From positions 52,222 through 116,221 of the forward strand of contig JAFEFT010000009.1 in assembly GCA_018240435.1 (NCBI GenBank): 64,000 nucleotides of DNA, given 5' to 3'. The position numbers were made by a program, and so were the translations under genes. This stretch comes from Pseudomonadota bacterium (lineage in GTDB: Bacteria > Pseudomonadota > Gammaproteobacteria > Xanthomonadales > Xanthomonadaceae). Under the pieces are notes generated by a model. That model made no database searches and was not told the origin of the DNA. It saw nothing but the letters and a program-made list of their open reading frames with translations. Numbering within the stretch: position 1 is the stretch's first letter; every line of letters begins with the position of its first letter. This document shows positions 18,230-25,816 of this stretch, piece after piece.

Positions 18230-19233
18230 GACGCGTCCTTTTCACCCTCACCCGGGTCGTGTTCGCCTTCGTCTGCACCGCTGAAGTGACGATAGCCGAG
18301 CGCTGGCGCGGCGACCAGCGAGCCATCGCGACCACGCAGGCGCAAGCCACACTCGTCGACGATGCGGCCAATGCATGTCACCGCCACGCCAGCGCGTGCG
18401 GCAGCCGCACGCACATCGTCGGCGCGCGACAACGGCGCGGTGAAGCACAGCTCGTAATCGTCGCCGCCGCCGAGCTGGAAGCGTTGCCGCGTCGATTCGT
18501 CGAAGCCTTCCAGCAATGAGGGTGAAGTCGGCAACGATGCGAGATCGAGTTCGCCGCCGACAGCGCTGGCTTCGAGCACATGCTTCAGATCGGCGAGCAG
18601 GCCGTCGGAAACATCGATGCCAGCGTGCGCGATGCCGCGCAGGGCGAGGCCGAGTTCGACCCGCGGCGTGGGGCGATCGAGGCGCACACGCAGCGTCGCG
18701 TCCATCGCCGAACCCTCGCGCCACTGCCGCAATCCCGCCGCCGCATCGCCGAGGGTGCCGCTGACCCACACTGCATCGCCGACGCGGGCGCCGTCGCGGC
18801 GCAGCGCTTCGCCGTGCGGCACGAAACCGTGCACGGTGACGGTGATCGCCAGCGGCCCGCGGGTGGTGTCGCCACCGATCAGCGCCACGCCGTGTCGTGT
18901 CGCCAGCGCGAAAAAACCATCGAGGAAACCGTCCAGCCACACCGCATCGGCATCGGGCAGGGTGAGGTTCAACGTGCACCACGCCGGCTGCGCAGCCATC
19001 GCCGCGAGATCGGACAAGTTCACCGCCAGCGTTTTCCAGCCGATGTCGAAGGCAGCGGTGTCGTGCGGAAAGTGCACGCCGGCGTTGAGCGTGTCGGTGC
19101 TGACGATCAGATCATGGCCTACCGGAACGCACAAGATCGCGGCGTCGTCGCCGATACCGAGCCGCACGTCGTTGCGCGCCGCCGCGGCGGCGCGGGCGCG
19201 GATGCGGGCGATCAGATCGAACTCACCGCTCAT
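18226..19233 (-). CDS. thiL: Thiamine-monophosphate kinase
   Basis: A 335-residue PurM-like ATP-binding enzyme. Signatures include GIGDDAAIL, STDTLNAGVHFP, KTLAVNLSDLAAMAA, GGDTTRGPLAITVT, GIDVSDGLLADL and GGGDDYELCF. It phosphorylates thiamine monophosphate to the cofactor thiamine diphosphate. It lies 39 bp after nusB in the minus-strand cofactor cluster and overlaps pgpA by 4 bp. Length and motif order are standard. Confidence 0.95.
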   Translation of the reverse strand: MSGEFDLIARIRARAAAAARNDVRLGIGDDAAILCVPVGHDLIVSTDTLNAGVHFPHDTAAFDIGWKTLAVNLSDLAAMAAQPAWCTLNLTLPDADAVWLDGFLDGFFALATRHGVALIGGDTTRGPLAITVTVHGFVPHGEALRRDGARVGDAVWVSGTLGDAAAGLRQWREGSAMDATLRVRLDRPTPRVELGLALRGIAHAGIDVSDGLLADLKHVLEASAVGGELDLASLPTSPSLLEGFDESTRQRFQLGGGDDYELCFTAPLSRADDVRAAAARAGVAVTCIGRIVDECGLRLRGRDGSLVAAPALGYRHFSGADEGEHDPGEGEKDAS

Positions 19234-19272
19234 GGCGTCGATCGTCGCGCGAGATGCCGCGCATGCGCCCGC

Positions 19273-19734
19273 TCAACGCGAGCGCGCCGCGCCCGCTTCC
19301 GCCGCCCGCCACTGCGCCGCGGCCTTGTCGAGCACGCCGTTGACATAGGTGTGGCCGTTGTCGGCACCGAAACGCTTGGCCGATTCGATCGCCTCGTTGA
19401 TGACCACGCGATAGGGAATGTCGAGCCGATGCAGCAACTCGTAGGCGGCGATGCGCAGGATCGCGCGCTCGATCGGGTCGACCGCCTCGACGCCGCGATC
19501 GAGAAAGCCCGCCAGCCGCGCATCGAGCTCGGCGCATTGCTGCTCGACGCCGCGCACCAGATCTTCGAAATAGGCGAGGTCGGCGATCTCCATGTCCTGT
19601 TCGTGCTGAAACTCGGCGATGACGCTGGCGATCGGCGCGCGCGCCACCTGCCACGCGTACAGCGCCTGCAGCGCACGCCGGCGCGAACGCGAGCGCGCCA
19701 CCGGATCGATACCATCGGCGCGATGGCGACTCAT
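19273..19734 (-). CDS. nusB: Transcription antitermination factor NusB
   Basis: A 153-residue all-helical protein with [42 protein letters not shown] and [27 protein letters not shown], the conserved NusB blocks. It binds boxA RNA with NusE (S10) and supports rRNA antitermination. Start ATG 19734 overlaps the ribH stop (ATGA), the usual ribH-nusB coupling. Confidence 0.95.
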   Translation of the reverse strand: MSRHRADGIDPVARSRSRRRALQALYAWQVARAPIASVIAEFQHEQDMEIADLAYFEDLVRGVEQQCAELDARLAGFLDRGVEAVDPIERAILRIAAYELLHRLDIPYRVVINEAIESAKRFGADNGHTYVNGVLDKAAAQWRAAEAGAARSR

Positions 19735-20201
19735 GACCCCATCCTCGCGAACAAATTCGTCATCTCCAGCACCGCCTGCACGACTTCTTCGCCCTTGTTG
19801 CCACGCGCGCCACCCGCTCGCGCGATCGCGTCCTCGTGGCGCTCGACCGCGAGCACGCCATTGACGACCGGCACGCCGGCATCGAGTGCAACCCGCATCA
19901 GCCCGCGCGCGCATTCATCGGCGACGTGTTCGTAGTGACGCGTATCGCCGCGCACCACGCAGCCGAGCGCGACCAAGCCGGCGTAGCGCCGCGTCTGCGC
20001 CGCTTGGGCGGCAGCCTGCGGCAACTCCCAGGCACCGGGCACGCGCACCACGTCGACGTCGGACTCGGCCACGCCGTGCTCGGCGAAGGCGCGATGGGCG
20101 CCCATCAACAGGGCATCGACGATGCGCGGATTCCAGCGGCTGGCGAGGATGGCGTAGCGCGCGCCGTGCAGCGCACGCGGCTCGCCTTCGTAATGGGGCA
20201 T
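19731..20201 (-). CDS. ribH: 6,7-dimethyl-8-ribityllumazine synthase
   Basis: A 156-residue lumazine synthase. [50 protein letters not shown] and [20 protein letters not shown] are the conserved substrate- and phosphate-binding blocks. It condenses the ribitylamino-pyrimidine with the RibB product to make lumazine. It is preceded by ribB, and followed by nusB through an ATGA overlap. Confidence 0.95.
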   Translation of the reverse strand: MPHYEGEPRALHGARYAILASRWNPRIVDALLMGAHRAFAEHGVAESDVDVVRVPGAWELPQAAAQAAQTRRYAGLVALGCVVRGDTRHYEHVADECARGLMRVALDAGVPVVNGVLAVERHEDAIARAGGARGNKGEEVVQAVLEMTNLFARMGS

Positions 20202-20285
20202 GGCATTTCCGAAAATACAAATGGATGACCAGCCTTTCGGCTGTTGAACCGCACTCCAGCTTGCGCCGGGATGACGATGAAGCCG

Positions 20286-21395
20286 TCAGTTTATCGCGGC
20301 GGCCAGTTCGACGTATTCCACCACTTCCAGCCCGAAGCCGCCCAGGCCCACCTGCCGGCGTGGCGCGCCGAGCACGCGCAATCGATGCAAGCCCAGATCG
20401 GCGAGGATCTGCGAGCCGGTGCCGGTGTGCCGCCACTCGGCCATCGCCGTCGGCGTGGCATCGGCGGCAACCTCCTGCTTCACGCGTGCCAACACCGACT
20501 CTGGCGTGTGCGTCACGTTCAGCGCCACCAGCGCACCGCAGCACGATTGCGAAATCGCGCGCAACGCATCGAGCACCGGGATACCGAAATCGGCGCGCTG
20601 CCAATGCAGCATGTCGGCCAGCGGATTGCCGACGTGCACGCGCACCAGCGCCGGCGTATCGCCGCAAGGCGTGCCGCGCACCATCGCGAAGTGGATGGCG
20701 TGGCTGAGCCGGTCGCGATACGACAGCAGCCGGAACGGCCCGAACGGGGTGTCGATGTCGCGTTCGTCGACGCGTTCGATGGTGTGTTCGGTCGCCAGGC
20801 GATGACGGATCAAGGCCTCGATCGAGCCGATCTTCAGGCCGTGCTCGCGCGCGAACACTTCCAGTTGCGGCCGCCGCGCCATCGAGCCATCGCCATTGAG
20901 CACCTCGACGAGCACCCCGGCCGGTTCGAGTCCGGCCAGCCGCGCCAGATCGGCCGCCGCCTCGGTGTGGCCGGCGCGGCTGAGCACGCCGCCAGGCTGC
21001 GCCGTCAGCGGGAAGATGTGGCCAGGCTGCACCAGATCGTCCGGCCGCGCCGCTGGCGCCACCGCGGTGCGGATGGTGTGGGCGCGATCGTAGGCGGAGA
21101 TGCCGGTACTCACGCCTTCGGCGGCTTCGATCGACACCGTGAAGTTGGTGTGATGCGCCGAGGTGTTGCGCCCGACCATCGGCGGCAACGCGAGCTGGCG
21201 GCAACGCTCGGGCGTGAGCGCAAGGCACACCAGCCCGCGCGCGTGGGTGACCATGAAGTTGATGTCGGACGGCCGCACCAGTTCGGCGGCCATGATCAGG
21301 TCGCCTTCGTTTTCGCGGTCTTCGTCGTCGACGACGACGACCATCTTGCCGGCGGCGATGTCGGCGAGCAGTTCGGGGATGGGGGAGAAGCTCAT
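20286..21395 (-). CDS. ribB: 3,4-dihydroxy-2-butanone-4-phosphate synthase with degenerate cyclohydrolase-II-like C-terminal half
   Basis: A 369-residue protein. Residues 1-205 are a full DHBP synthase: VVVVDDEDRENEGDLIMAAE, HARGLVCLALTPERC, TNFTVSIEAAEGVSTGISA and RAGHTEAAADL carry the acidic and His residues of the active site. The C-terminal 150 residues are laid out like GTP cyclohydrolase II (FRLLSYRDRL, ALVRVHVGNPLADML), but the zinc-binding cysteines expected after the VRVH block are absent. This half is therefore predicted to be inactive as a cyclohydrolase, and a real RibA should be elsewhere. RibBX-type fusions of this kind are known in gammaproteobacteria. Confidence 0.9.
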   Translation of the reverse strand: MSFSPIPELLADIAAGKMVVVVDDEDRENEGDLIMAAELVRPSDINFMVTHARGLVCLALTPERCRQLALPPMVGRNTSAHHTNFTVSIEAAEGVSTGISAYDRAHTIRTAVAPAARPDDLVQPGHIFPLTAQPGGVLSRAGHTEAAADLARLAGLEPAGVLVEVLNGDGSMARRPQLEVFAREHGLKIGSIEALIRHRLATEHTIERVDERDIDTPFGPFRLLSYRDRLSHAIHFAMVRGTPCGDTPALVRVHVGNPLADMLHWQRADFGIPVLDALRAISQSCCGALVALNVTHTPESVLARVKQEVAADATPTAMAEWRHTGTGSQILADLGLHRLRVLGAPRRQVGLGGFGLEVVEYVELAAAIN

Positions 21396-21407
21396 GGCGT
21401 CCGTTCA

Positions 21408-21487
21408 TGGTTCGACAGGCTCACCACGAACGGATTTTATTCCGTCGCGAAAAAACAAAACCGTTCGTCCTGAGCCTGTCGAAGGAC
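21408..21487. repeat. Inverted pair of the REP-like dispersed repeat
   Basis: The left arm GGTTCGACAGGCTCACCACG (from 21410) and the right arm CCGTTCGTCCTGAGCCTGTC (from 21465) face each other across about 35 bp of AT-richer sequence, so transcripts can fold into a long hairpin. It lies between ribE and ribB, where an FMN riboswitch might have been expected. None is recognisable. Confidence 0.8.
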
Positions 21488-21504
21488 GCGCGGTCGTTGC
21501 AACA

Positions 21505-22104
21505 TCAAGTATCGCGCGCGGTCTGCAATCGCTCCACATACCGCGCCACCAGATCGACTTCGAGATTGACGCGATCGCCCGCGCGCATCGCGCCGAACGC
21601 GGTATGCGCCAGCGTGTGCGGAATCAGGTTGACCTCGAATCCTTCGCCATCGACGGCGTTGACGGTGAGGCTGACGCCATCGACGCAGATCGAACCCTTC
21701 ACCGCGACATAGCGCAGCAGCGCGCGCGGCGCGGCGAAGCGCCAACGCTGCGAGCGCGCATCGTCGACGATCGAAAGAACGCTGCCGACGCCATCGACAT
21801 GGCCGCTGACCAGATGGCCGCCGAGGCGATCGGTCGGCAACATCGCCCGCTCCAGGTTCACCGCCGCATCGACCGCAAGCGCGCCGAGCGTGGTCAGCGA
21901 AAGCGTTTCGTTGGAGACATCGAAGGCCAGCCCATCGTCATCGCCGTCGACCACGGTCAGGCACACGCCCGACACCGCGATGGACTCGCCGGGCACGACG
22001 TCGGTGATCGGCAATGCACCCGGATCGACATGCAAACGCACGTCGCCGCCGCGCGATTCGAGTCGCGCGATGCGGCCGACGGCTTGGATCAGGCCGGTGA
22101 ACAT
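21505..22104 (-). CDS. ribE: Riboflavin synthase (alpha subunit)
   Basis: A 199-residue two-barrel protein. MFTGLIQAVGRIARLE opens barrel 1, which holds GESIAVSGVCLTVV; barrel 2 holds GGHLVSGHVDGVG and VKGSICVDGVSLTVNAV. The internal duplication of the SG/D-GVSLTV motif is diagnostic. It dismutates two lumazine molecules to riboflavin. The start codon shares one base with the ribD stop (TGATG), indicating coupling. Confidence 0.95.
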   Translation of the reverse strand: MFTGLIQAVGRIARLESRGGDVRLHVDPGALPITDVVPGESIAVSGVCLTVVDGDDDGLAFDVSNETLSLTTLGALAVDAAVNLERAMLPTDRLGGHLVSGHVDGVGSVLSIVDDARSQRWRFAAPRALLRYVAVKGSICVDGVSLTVNAVDGEGFEVNLIPHTLAHTAFGAMRAGDRVNLEVDLVARYVERLQTARDT

Positions 22105-23288
22105 CAGCGCGCCTTCGGCCGCAGCAGCAGGCGAATGTCCGATCCGATGTGCCGGGTTTCGATGATTTCCAGATCGTGGCGTTGCGCCATCGTCGGCGCA
22201 TCCCAACCGGCGAACAGCGGCCGGCCGTTGGCACCGAGCAGCACCGGCACCACGTAGAGCAGCAATTCATCGACCAGGCCGGCGCGCAGCAAGCCGCCGC
22301 ACAAGGTCGCACCGGCTTCGGTCTGCACTTCGTTGATGCCGCGCTGGGCGAGCAGGCGCAGCGTTGCTTCCAGATCGAGCATGCCATCGGCGGCGGGAAT
22401 TGCGGCGCGGTCGCGATCGCGCAGGTATTTGGGCACGCGCGCTTCGGGCGCGTGCAGCAGCAGCGTCGGCGCGGCATCGTCGAGCACTTTGGACTGCGCC
22501 GGAATCGCCAGGCCCGGATCGAGCACCACCCGCAGCGGCGGCACGAAAGGCGCACCATCATCCATGCGCACGGTCAACTGCGGATCGTCCTTGAGCACGG
22601 TGCCGCTGGCGGTGAGCAGGGCGCCGCAGCGCGCGCGCCAGCGCTGCACGTCCAGCCGCGACGGGCCCGAGCTGATCCACTTCGACTCACCGCTGGCGAG
22701 CGCGGTGTGGCCGTCCAGACTCATCGCCAGCTTCACCCGCAGCCACGGCCGGCCGCGTTCGATGCGCGACAGAAAGCCGCGATTGAGCGCGCGCGCCGGC
22801 GCTTCCAGCAAGCCCGTGTCGACGACGATGCCTGCCTCGCGCAAGGCGGCGATGCCCGCACCGGCGACCTGCGGGAACGGATCGCCGCAGGCGACGACCA
22901 CGCGCGTGATGCCGGCGGCGATCAGCTGCGGCGCGCACGGCGGCGTGCGGCCATCGTGCGCGCACGGTTCGAGCGTCAAGTACGCGGTCGCGCCGCGCGC
23001 GTCGTCACCGGCTTGCCGCAAGGCCAGCACTTCCGCGTGCGGCTCGCCGGCCTTTTGATGCCAGCCTTCGCCGACGACCGCGCCGTCGCGCACGAGCACG
23101 CAACCGACCATCGGATTGGGTCGCGTCGTGTAGGCGCCACGTTCGGCCAAGCGCAAGGCGTGCGCCATCATCGCGTGGTCGAGGGCGGTGAAGCCGGGAA
23201 TCGGCCGCTCCTGCGCATCCTGCGCTCGCGGCATTGGCACATCCATGTGCGGCAGGAATCGGGAATCGGCATTCGAGGAGTTGCTCAT
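22104..23288 (-). CDS. ribD: Bifunctional diaminohydroxyphosphoribosylaminopyrimidine deaminase / uracil reductase
   Basis: About 394 residues. The deaminase domain has RPNPMVGCVLV, GEPHAEVLAL (zinc His and catalytic Glu) and EPCAHDGRTPPC (two zinc Cys). The reductase domain has RVKLAMSLDGHTALASGESKWIS and TEAGATLCGGLL. It performs the second and third steps of riboflavin synthesis. The ATG at 23288 overlaps the nrdR stop (TGATG). The first ~20 residues ([16 protein letters not shown]) are not family-like and contain translated GGGAATC heptamer sequence, so the ancestral start may lie near MDVPMPRA or further in. Confidence 0.93.
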   Translation of the reverse strand: MSNSSNADSRFLPHMDVPMPRAQDAQERPIPGFTALDHAMMAHALRLAERGAYTTRPNPMVGCVLVRDGAVVGEGWHQKAGEPHAEVLALRQAGDDARGATAYLTLEPCAHDGRTPPCAPQLIAAGITRVVVACGDPFPQVAGAGIAALREAGIVVDTGLLEAPARALNRGFLSRIERGRPWLRVKLAMSLDGHTALASGESKWISSGPSRLDVQRWRARCGALLTASGTVLKDDPQLTVRMDDGAPFVPPLRVVLDPGLAIPAQSKVLDDAAPTLLLHAPEARVPKYLRDRDRAAIPAADGMLDLEATLRLLAQRGINEVQTEAGATLCGGLLRAGLVDELLLYVVPVLLGANGRPLFAGWDAPTMAQRHDLEIIETRHIGSDIRLLLRPKAR

Positions 23289-23818
23289 CACCGCCGCGCC
23301 TTCGCCGGCTTGTCGGGTTCCGGCGACTCATCGAGCAAGGGCAACTGCACGCCATCGACACTCGGCGCATCGCGTTCGAGCTGGTCGATCTCGGCGCGGA
23401 ACGCGGCCACGTCCTCGAAGGCGCGATACACCGAGGCGAAGCGCACATAGCCGACCTGATCGAGCGGCTTGAGCTGCGCCATCACCAACTCGCCGATCCG
23501 GCGCGACGGGATCTCGCGCTCGCCGCGCAGGCGCAATTGGTGAATCACATGCCGTACGGCGGCATCGACCTGCTCGGGCGACACCGGGCGCTTCTGCAGC
23601 GCGCGCTCGAAGCTGGTGCGCAGCTTGGATTCGTCGAAAGCCTCGCGCCGACCGTCGTTCTTCACCACCGCCGGCAATTTCAACTCGGCGTTTTCGAAGG
23701 TATTGAAACGCTCGCCGCAGGCCGGACACTCGCGCCGTCGCCGCACGGTGCTGCCGTCTTCGGTCAGCCGCGAGTCGATGACGCGGGTGTCTTCGTGCTG
23801 GCAGAAGGGGCAGTGCAT
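23288..23818 (-). CDS. nrdR: Transcriptional repressor NrdR
   Basis: A 176-residue regulator. The zinc ribbon is CPFC (residues 3-6) and CPAC (31-34), with [10 protein letters not shown] basic residues for DNA binding. It is followed by the ATP-cone domain ([20 protein letters not shown]). It represses ribonucleotide reductase genes in response to nucleotide state. The glyA-nrdR-ribD order is typical of proteobacteria. The 20-residue charged tail after [11 protein letters not shown] is variable in the family. Confidence 0.95.
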   Translation of the reverse strand: MHCPFCQHEDTRVIDSRLTEDGSTVRRRRECPACGERFNTFENAELKLPAVVKNDGRREAFDESKLRTSFERALQKRPVSPEQVDAAVRHVIHQLRLRGEREIPSRRIGELVMAQLKPLDQVGYVRFASVYRAFEDVAAFRAEIDQLERDAPSVDGVQLPLLDESPEPDKPAKARR

Positions 23819-24124
23819 TTCAGAGGACAGAGGACAGAGGACAGAGGACAGAAAGGAGGTACGTCGGCAGTAACCGGACGCCCGGCTGCGTGGCCGCGGC
23901 AGCGAGGGCCGGTGATTCGATTGATGACTGACGACCGAACAATGGTTTGCCCTCTGCTGAATCCCTTTCCCTCATCCGCCCCTGCGGGGCACCCCCGCCT
24001 TCGCGGGGGCAGGCTCTTCTCCCGGAGGGAGAAGGGAAAACCTGGCCACTGACACCCTGCCCTGCCTGCCAACTGCCAACTGCCAACTGCTTACCCTCTG
24101 TCCTCTGTCCTCTGTCTTCTGTCC
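23819..24124. repeat. Repeat-filled gap between glyA and nrdR
   Basis: No gene is visible in these 306 bp. AGAGGAC heptamers at 23822-23853 and their inverse complement TCCTCTG at 24098-24122 form the two ends, so the region is bracketed by inverted heptamer arrays. Between them lies a copy of a composite element (about 23966-24041) with CATCCGCCCCTGCGGGGCAC followed by CCCCCGCCTTCGCGGGGGCA and CTTCTCCCGGAGGGAGAAGG. That composite recurs in shortened form near 45985-46025 and 63890-63928. Confidence 0.8.
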
Positions 24125-25375
24125 TCAGTAAACCGGCAACCGCGCGCACTGCGCCGTCACCGCCGCGCGCACTCGCGTGAGCACGGCGTCGTCACCGGGC
24201 GCATCGAGAAGATCGCAGATGCCATTGGCCAGTTCGATGCAGTCCGCTTCGGTGTAACCGCGGGTGGTCACCGCCGGGGTGCCGATGCGCAGGCCGGAGG
24301 TGACGAAGGGCGAACGCGGGTCGCCGGGCACGGCATTCTTGTTGACGGTGATGTGGGCCTTGCCGAGCAGGGCTTCGGCATCCTTGCCGGTGATGGTGCG
24401 GCCGATCAGGTCGAGCAGGAACAGGTGGTTTTGCGTGCCGCCGGAAACGACCTTGTAGCTGCGCGCGAGCATGGTATTCGCCATCGCCTGCGCGTTGCGC
24501 ACCACTTGCCGCTGGTAGGCGGCGAACTCCGGCTCCAGCGCCTCCTTGAACGCCACCGCCTTGGCCGCGATCACGTGCATCAGTGGGCCACCCTGGATGC
24601 CGGGGAAGACGATGGATTGCAGCTTCTTGACCAGGTCCTCGGACGGATTTTTCGCCAGCACGATGCCGCCGCGCGGGCCGCGCAGGGTTTTGTGGGTGGT
24701 CGAGGTGACGATGTGCGCGTGTGGCAGCGGGCTCGGATACACCCCCGCCGCAATCAGCCCGGCGACATGCGCCATGTCGACGAAGAACAGCGCGCCGACC
24801 GAATCGGCGATGGCGCGCAGGCGCGCCCAGTCCACCACCTGCGAGTACGCCGAGAATCCGCCGACGATCATCTTCGGATGATGCTCGTTCGCCAGTCGCT
24901 GCACCGCGTCGTAGTCGATCAATCCACGTTCGTCGACACCGTATTGCACGGCGTTGAACAACTTTCCGCTGATGTTGACCTTGGCACCGTGGGTGAGATG
25001 GCCGCCATGCGCGAGGCTCATGCCGAGGATGGTGTCGCCCGGCTGCAACAGCGCCAGATACACCGCCTGATTGGCCTGCGAACCCGAATGCGGCTGCACG
25101 TTGGCGTAGTCACAGTCGAACAGTTGCCTGACGCGCTCGATCGCCAGCCGCTCGGCGACATCGACGTATTCGCACCCGCCGTAATAGCGCTTGCCCGGAT
25201 AGCCTTCGGCGTACTTGTTGGTCAGAACGCTGCCCTGCGCCTCCAGCACGCGCGGGCTGGCGTAGTTCTCCGAGGCGATCAGCTCGACGTGATCTTCCTG
25301 CCGGCGACGCTCGTCGGCGATGGCACGGGCCAACTCGGGGTCGAATCCTTCGATGCGGCAGTCGCGGGAGAACAT
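24125..25375 (-). CDS. glyA: Serine hydroxymethyltransferase
   Basis: A 416-residue PLP enzyme of standard length. It has [69 protein letters not shown], the PLP-lysine loop [15 protein letters not shown] and [17 protein letters not shown]. It converts serine plus tetrahydrofolate to glycine plus methylene-THF, feeding one-carbon metabolism (including purL-dependent purine synthesis). Start ATG 25375 (MFSRD) matches relatives; the frame is open upstream. Confidence 0.97.
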   Translation of the reverse strand: MFSRDCRIEGFDPELARAIADERRRQEDHVELIASENYASPRVLEAQGSVLTNKYAEGYPGKRYYGGCEYVDVAERLAIERVRQLFDCDYANVQPHSGSQANQAVYLALLQPGDTILGMSLAHGGHLTHGAKVNISGKLFNAVQYGVDERGLIDYDAVQRLANEHHPKMIVGGFSAYSQVVDWARLRAIADSVGALFFVDMAHVAGLIAAGVYPSPLPHAHIVTSTTHKTLRGPRGGIVLAKNPSEDLVKKLQSIVFPGIQGGPLMHVIAAKAVAFKEALEPEFAAYQRQVVRNAQAMANTMLARSYKVVSGGTQNHLFLLDLIGRTITGKDAEALLGKAHITVNKNAVPGDPRSPFVTSGLRIGTPAVTTRGYTEADCIELANGICDLLDAPGDDAVLTRVRAAVTAQCARLPVY

Positions 25376-25700
25376 CGGCGGGCCTCGAACGGGGGATGGC
25401 CCCAAATTGTAGCGTTCGCGCGAGGAGCGAGCCACAAGGGGTTGTAAGAAGGCCAGCAGGTTCGCCGCGTGTCACAGATCCAGCGCTTGAGGGATTCGTC
25501 GGACATGGGCTTCGGAGGACAGCGGACAGAGAACGGAGGACAGAGAAGGCTGCACCCGAACGGGTGGCGCGACGGGCGCCGTGGCGCTATTAGAACCCAT
25601 CGGGGGGGGCGAAAATTCGCCGAGCCGTGCGCGAAGGCGGCAAGCTTGCAGGAGGGTAGGCCGCGCCGTCTGGGTATAGGATTCGGCTTGGGGGCGCCTG
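25376..25700. other. Intergenic region upstream of glyA with heptamer remnant
   Basis: A candidate minus-strand -10 box TACAAT (complement of 25406-25411) lies 31 bp from the glyA start and could serve glyA; a good -35 is not obvious. At 25514-25551 there is a degenerate AGAGGAC heptamer run. No gene is visible. A plus-strand promoter for cas9 is expected here; TATAGG near 25675-25680 is a weak -10 candidate only. Confidence 0.45.
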
Positions 25701-25781
25701 AAACGAAAGACCCGCCTTGCGGCGGGTCGGATTCGAATTGAATCTTATTGTAGCAACGGCTCTCACCCCGGAAAGCTACGG
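25701..25781 (-). ncRNA. tracrRNA of the type II-C CRISPR system
   Basis: On the minus strand, positions 25779-25747 form an anti-repeat: 21 bases (25779-25759) are an exact complement of the crRNA repeat 3' half and GCTACAAT (25754-25747) complements its 5' end, with a bulge between. The segment CCGTTGCTACAATAAG also occurs in the Neisseria meningitidis tracrRNA. Downstream come a small nexus-like hairpin (GATTC/GAATC, 25744-25730) and a strong terminator stem GACCCGCC/GGCGGGTC (25728-25709) followed by TTTCGTTT. Predicted length is about 80 nt. It lies divergently upstream of cas9. Confidence 0.9.
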
Positions 25782-25786
25782 GAAGA

Positions 25787-25816
25787 AATCTAGCACAGGG
25801 AACGAACATGCAACAA
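25787..25816 (-). promoter_or_regulatory. Candidate tracrRNA promoter overlapping the cas9 start
   Basis: On the minus strand TTGTTG (complement of 25811-25816) and TAGATT (complement of 25787-25792) are separated by 18 bp, with TG in an extended -10 position. Transcription would begin near 25780, exactly at the start of the anti-repeat. The -35 lies in cas9 codons 2-3 and the spacer covers the cas9 start codon. Confidence 0.55.

Noticed and set aside
21396-21504. Possible FMN riboswitch before ribB
   Set aside because: The gap is only ~110 bp and consists of an inverted REP-like pair; none of the RFN conserved segments is present.
25701-25781. tracrRNA on the plus strand
   Set aside because: The plus strand is identical, not complementary, to the crRNA repeat over 21 nt, and the T-rich terminator tail exists only on the minus-strand reading.
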